Shown here piece by piece: positions 4,811 through 5,317 of a stretch of 5,317 bases of DNA; within the stretch, counting starts at the first letter, position 1; every line of letters starts with the position of its first letter. The notes beneath the pieces were generated by a model. That model saw only the letters and a program-made list of their open reading frames with translations, was not told the origin of the DNA and did not search any database. The stretch spans positions 1 through 5,317 of the forward strand of contig JARDZQ010000158.1 in NCBI GenBank assembly GCA_029240775.1, read 5' to 3'. The DNA comes from Rubrobacteraceae bacterium (GTDB taxonomy: Bacteria; Actinomycetota; Rubrobacteria; Rubrobacterales; Rubrobacteraceae). The translations under genes and the position numbers were made by a program.

Positions 4811-5317
4811 TCAGGAGAGCGGCAACATCACGTTCGCCCTGTAAGGGGCTCGGGCACACAAACGCTCGTACCAGGCCTCCAGGTCGGGCATGGGAGGTCG
4901 TTCGATATCCAGACCAAACCAGCGGTATGCCGTCGCCCCAAGCGGTATGTCCGCCATGGTAAACGCCGGGCCCGCAACGTAATCTCGCCTGGCCAGGTGC
5001 GCGTCGAGTATGGCCAGGTCATCGGCCGTTTTGCTTATGGCTGTGGCTATGGACGCGCGATCCCTCTTGTGCGGCGGCGTGCGGACGAGCCCGATAAACG
5101 CCGGGCGGAGGCTGGCCCAGAGCGTACCCATCTGCCAGTCCATCCACCTGTCTGCGTCGGCCCTATGTGCGAGGTCCTCCGGGCACAGCGAGCCCATCCC
5201 GTGTTTGGCGGCGAGATACCGCACTATGGCGTTGGACTCCCAGAGCACGAAACCGTCGTCGGAGATCGTCGGCACCAGACCGTTGGGGTTCAACCGGAGG
5301 TACTCGGGCTCCCTGTT
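4811..5317 (-). CDS. Glutathione S-transferase-like protein, 5' end outside window
   Basis: The C-terminal 168 residues of a cytosolic GST-fold protein; the reading frame is open to the window edge, so about 40 N-terminal residues (first strand-helix unit and catalytic Ser/Tyr/Cys) are missing. The visible part begins in the thioredoxin-like domain: EYLRLNPNGLVPTI, with the conserved cis-Pro after Val, then WESNAIVRYLA, whose Glu-Ser normally holds the gamma-glutamyl group of glutathione. The all-helical domain follows (DRWMDWQ onward) with the N-capping box FTMADIPLG and the usual end PDLEAWYERLCAR. A TTG in the frame at 5293 could be mistaken for a start, but the family sequence clearly continues upstream of it. 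Family members conjugate, isomerise or reduce electrophiles with glutathione; class and substrate cannot be judged without the N-terminus. If the host is a typical mycothiol-using actinobacterium, the thiol partner is an open question. Confidence 0.93.
   Translation of the reverse strand, partial: NREPEYLRLNPNGLVPTISDDGFVLWESNAIVRYLAAKHGMGSLCPEDLAHRADADRWMDWQMGTLWASLRPAFIGLVRTPPHKRDRASIATAISKTADDLAILDAHLARRDYVAGPAFTMADIPLGATAYRWFGLDIERPPMPDLEAWYERLCARAPYRANVMLPLS

Noticed and set aside
5270..5293. TTG at 5293 as the start of the GST gene
   Set aside because: The frame upstream to 5317 continues the family sequence (EYLRLNPNG), so the gene runs off the window edge.

Overview
The window is high-GC bacterial DNA with seven protein genes, all on the minus strand and tightly packed. 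In transcription order (right to left) they are: a glutathione S-transferase-like gene (5' end outside the window), a HAD-IIA phosphatase of the LHPP/HDHD2 type, a YjbQ/UPF0047 protein, a type II NADH dehydrogenase, a phosphatidylglycerophosphate synthase (pgsA), an uncharacterised protein with an HTH-like N-terminus and a two-helix membrane hairpin, and recQ (3' end outside the window). There are no RNA genes, mobile elements, CRISPR arrays or phage genes. Base composition, protein style (especially the C-terminus of NDH-2) and apparently leaderless promoters suggest an actinobacterial or similar high-GC lineage. A Rubrobacter-like organism is my best guess, but it is inference, not proof.

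Layout: 1-384 recQ (partial); 385-478 an intergenic spacer with a clear recQ promoter and a five-unit heptamer repeat array; 479-1321 the HTH-like/2TM protein; 1344-1940 pgsA; 1941-2024 a spacer with a good pgsA promoter overlapping an inverted repeat; 2025-3422 NDH-2; 3423-3523 a spacer with a strong ribosome binding site for NDH-2; 3524-3922 yjbQ; 3923-3993 a spacer with a second short run of the same heptamers; 3994-4737 the HAD phosphatase; 4738-4810 a spacer with a possible leaderless promoter; 4811-5317 the GST. No gene-free stretch exceeds about 100 bases.

The genes look like housekeeping functions placed side by side rather than one pathway: DNA repair (recQ), anionic phospholipid synthesis (pgsA), respiratory NADH oxidation (ndh) and small-molecule metabolism (HAD, YjbQ, GST). 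pgsA and the downstream membrane protein are only 22 bases apart and are probably co-transcribed. I found no convincing new defence or mobile system. The most interesting signals are non-coding: the repeated CAGGNNN heptamers in two spacers, a perfect 12-bp palindrome placed on the -35 box of recQ, and the contrast between genes with strong Shine-Dalgarno sequences (ndh, yjbQ) and genes with a -10 box six bases before the ATG (recQ, HAD).
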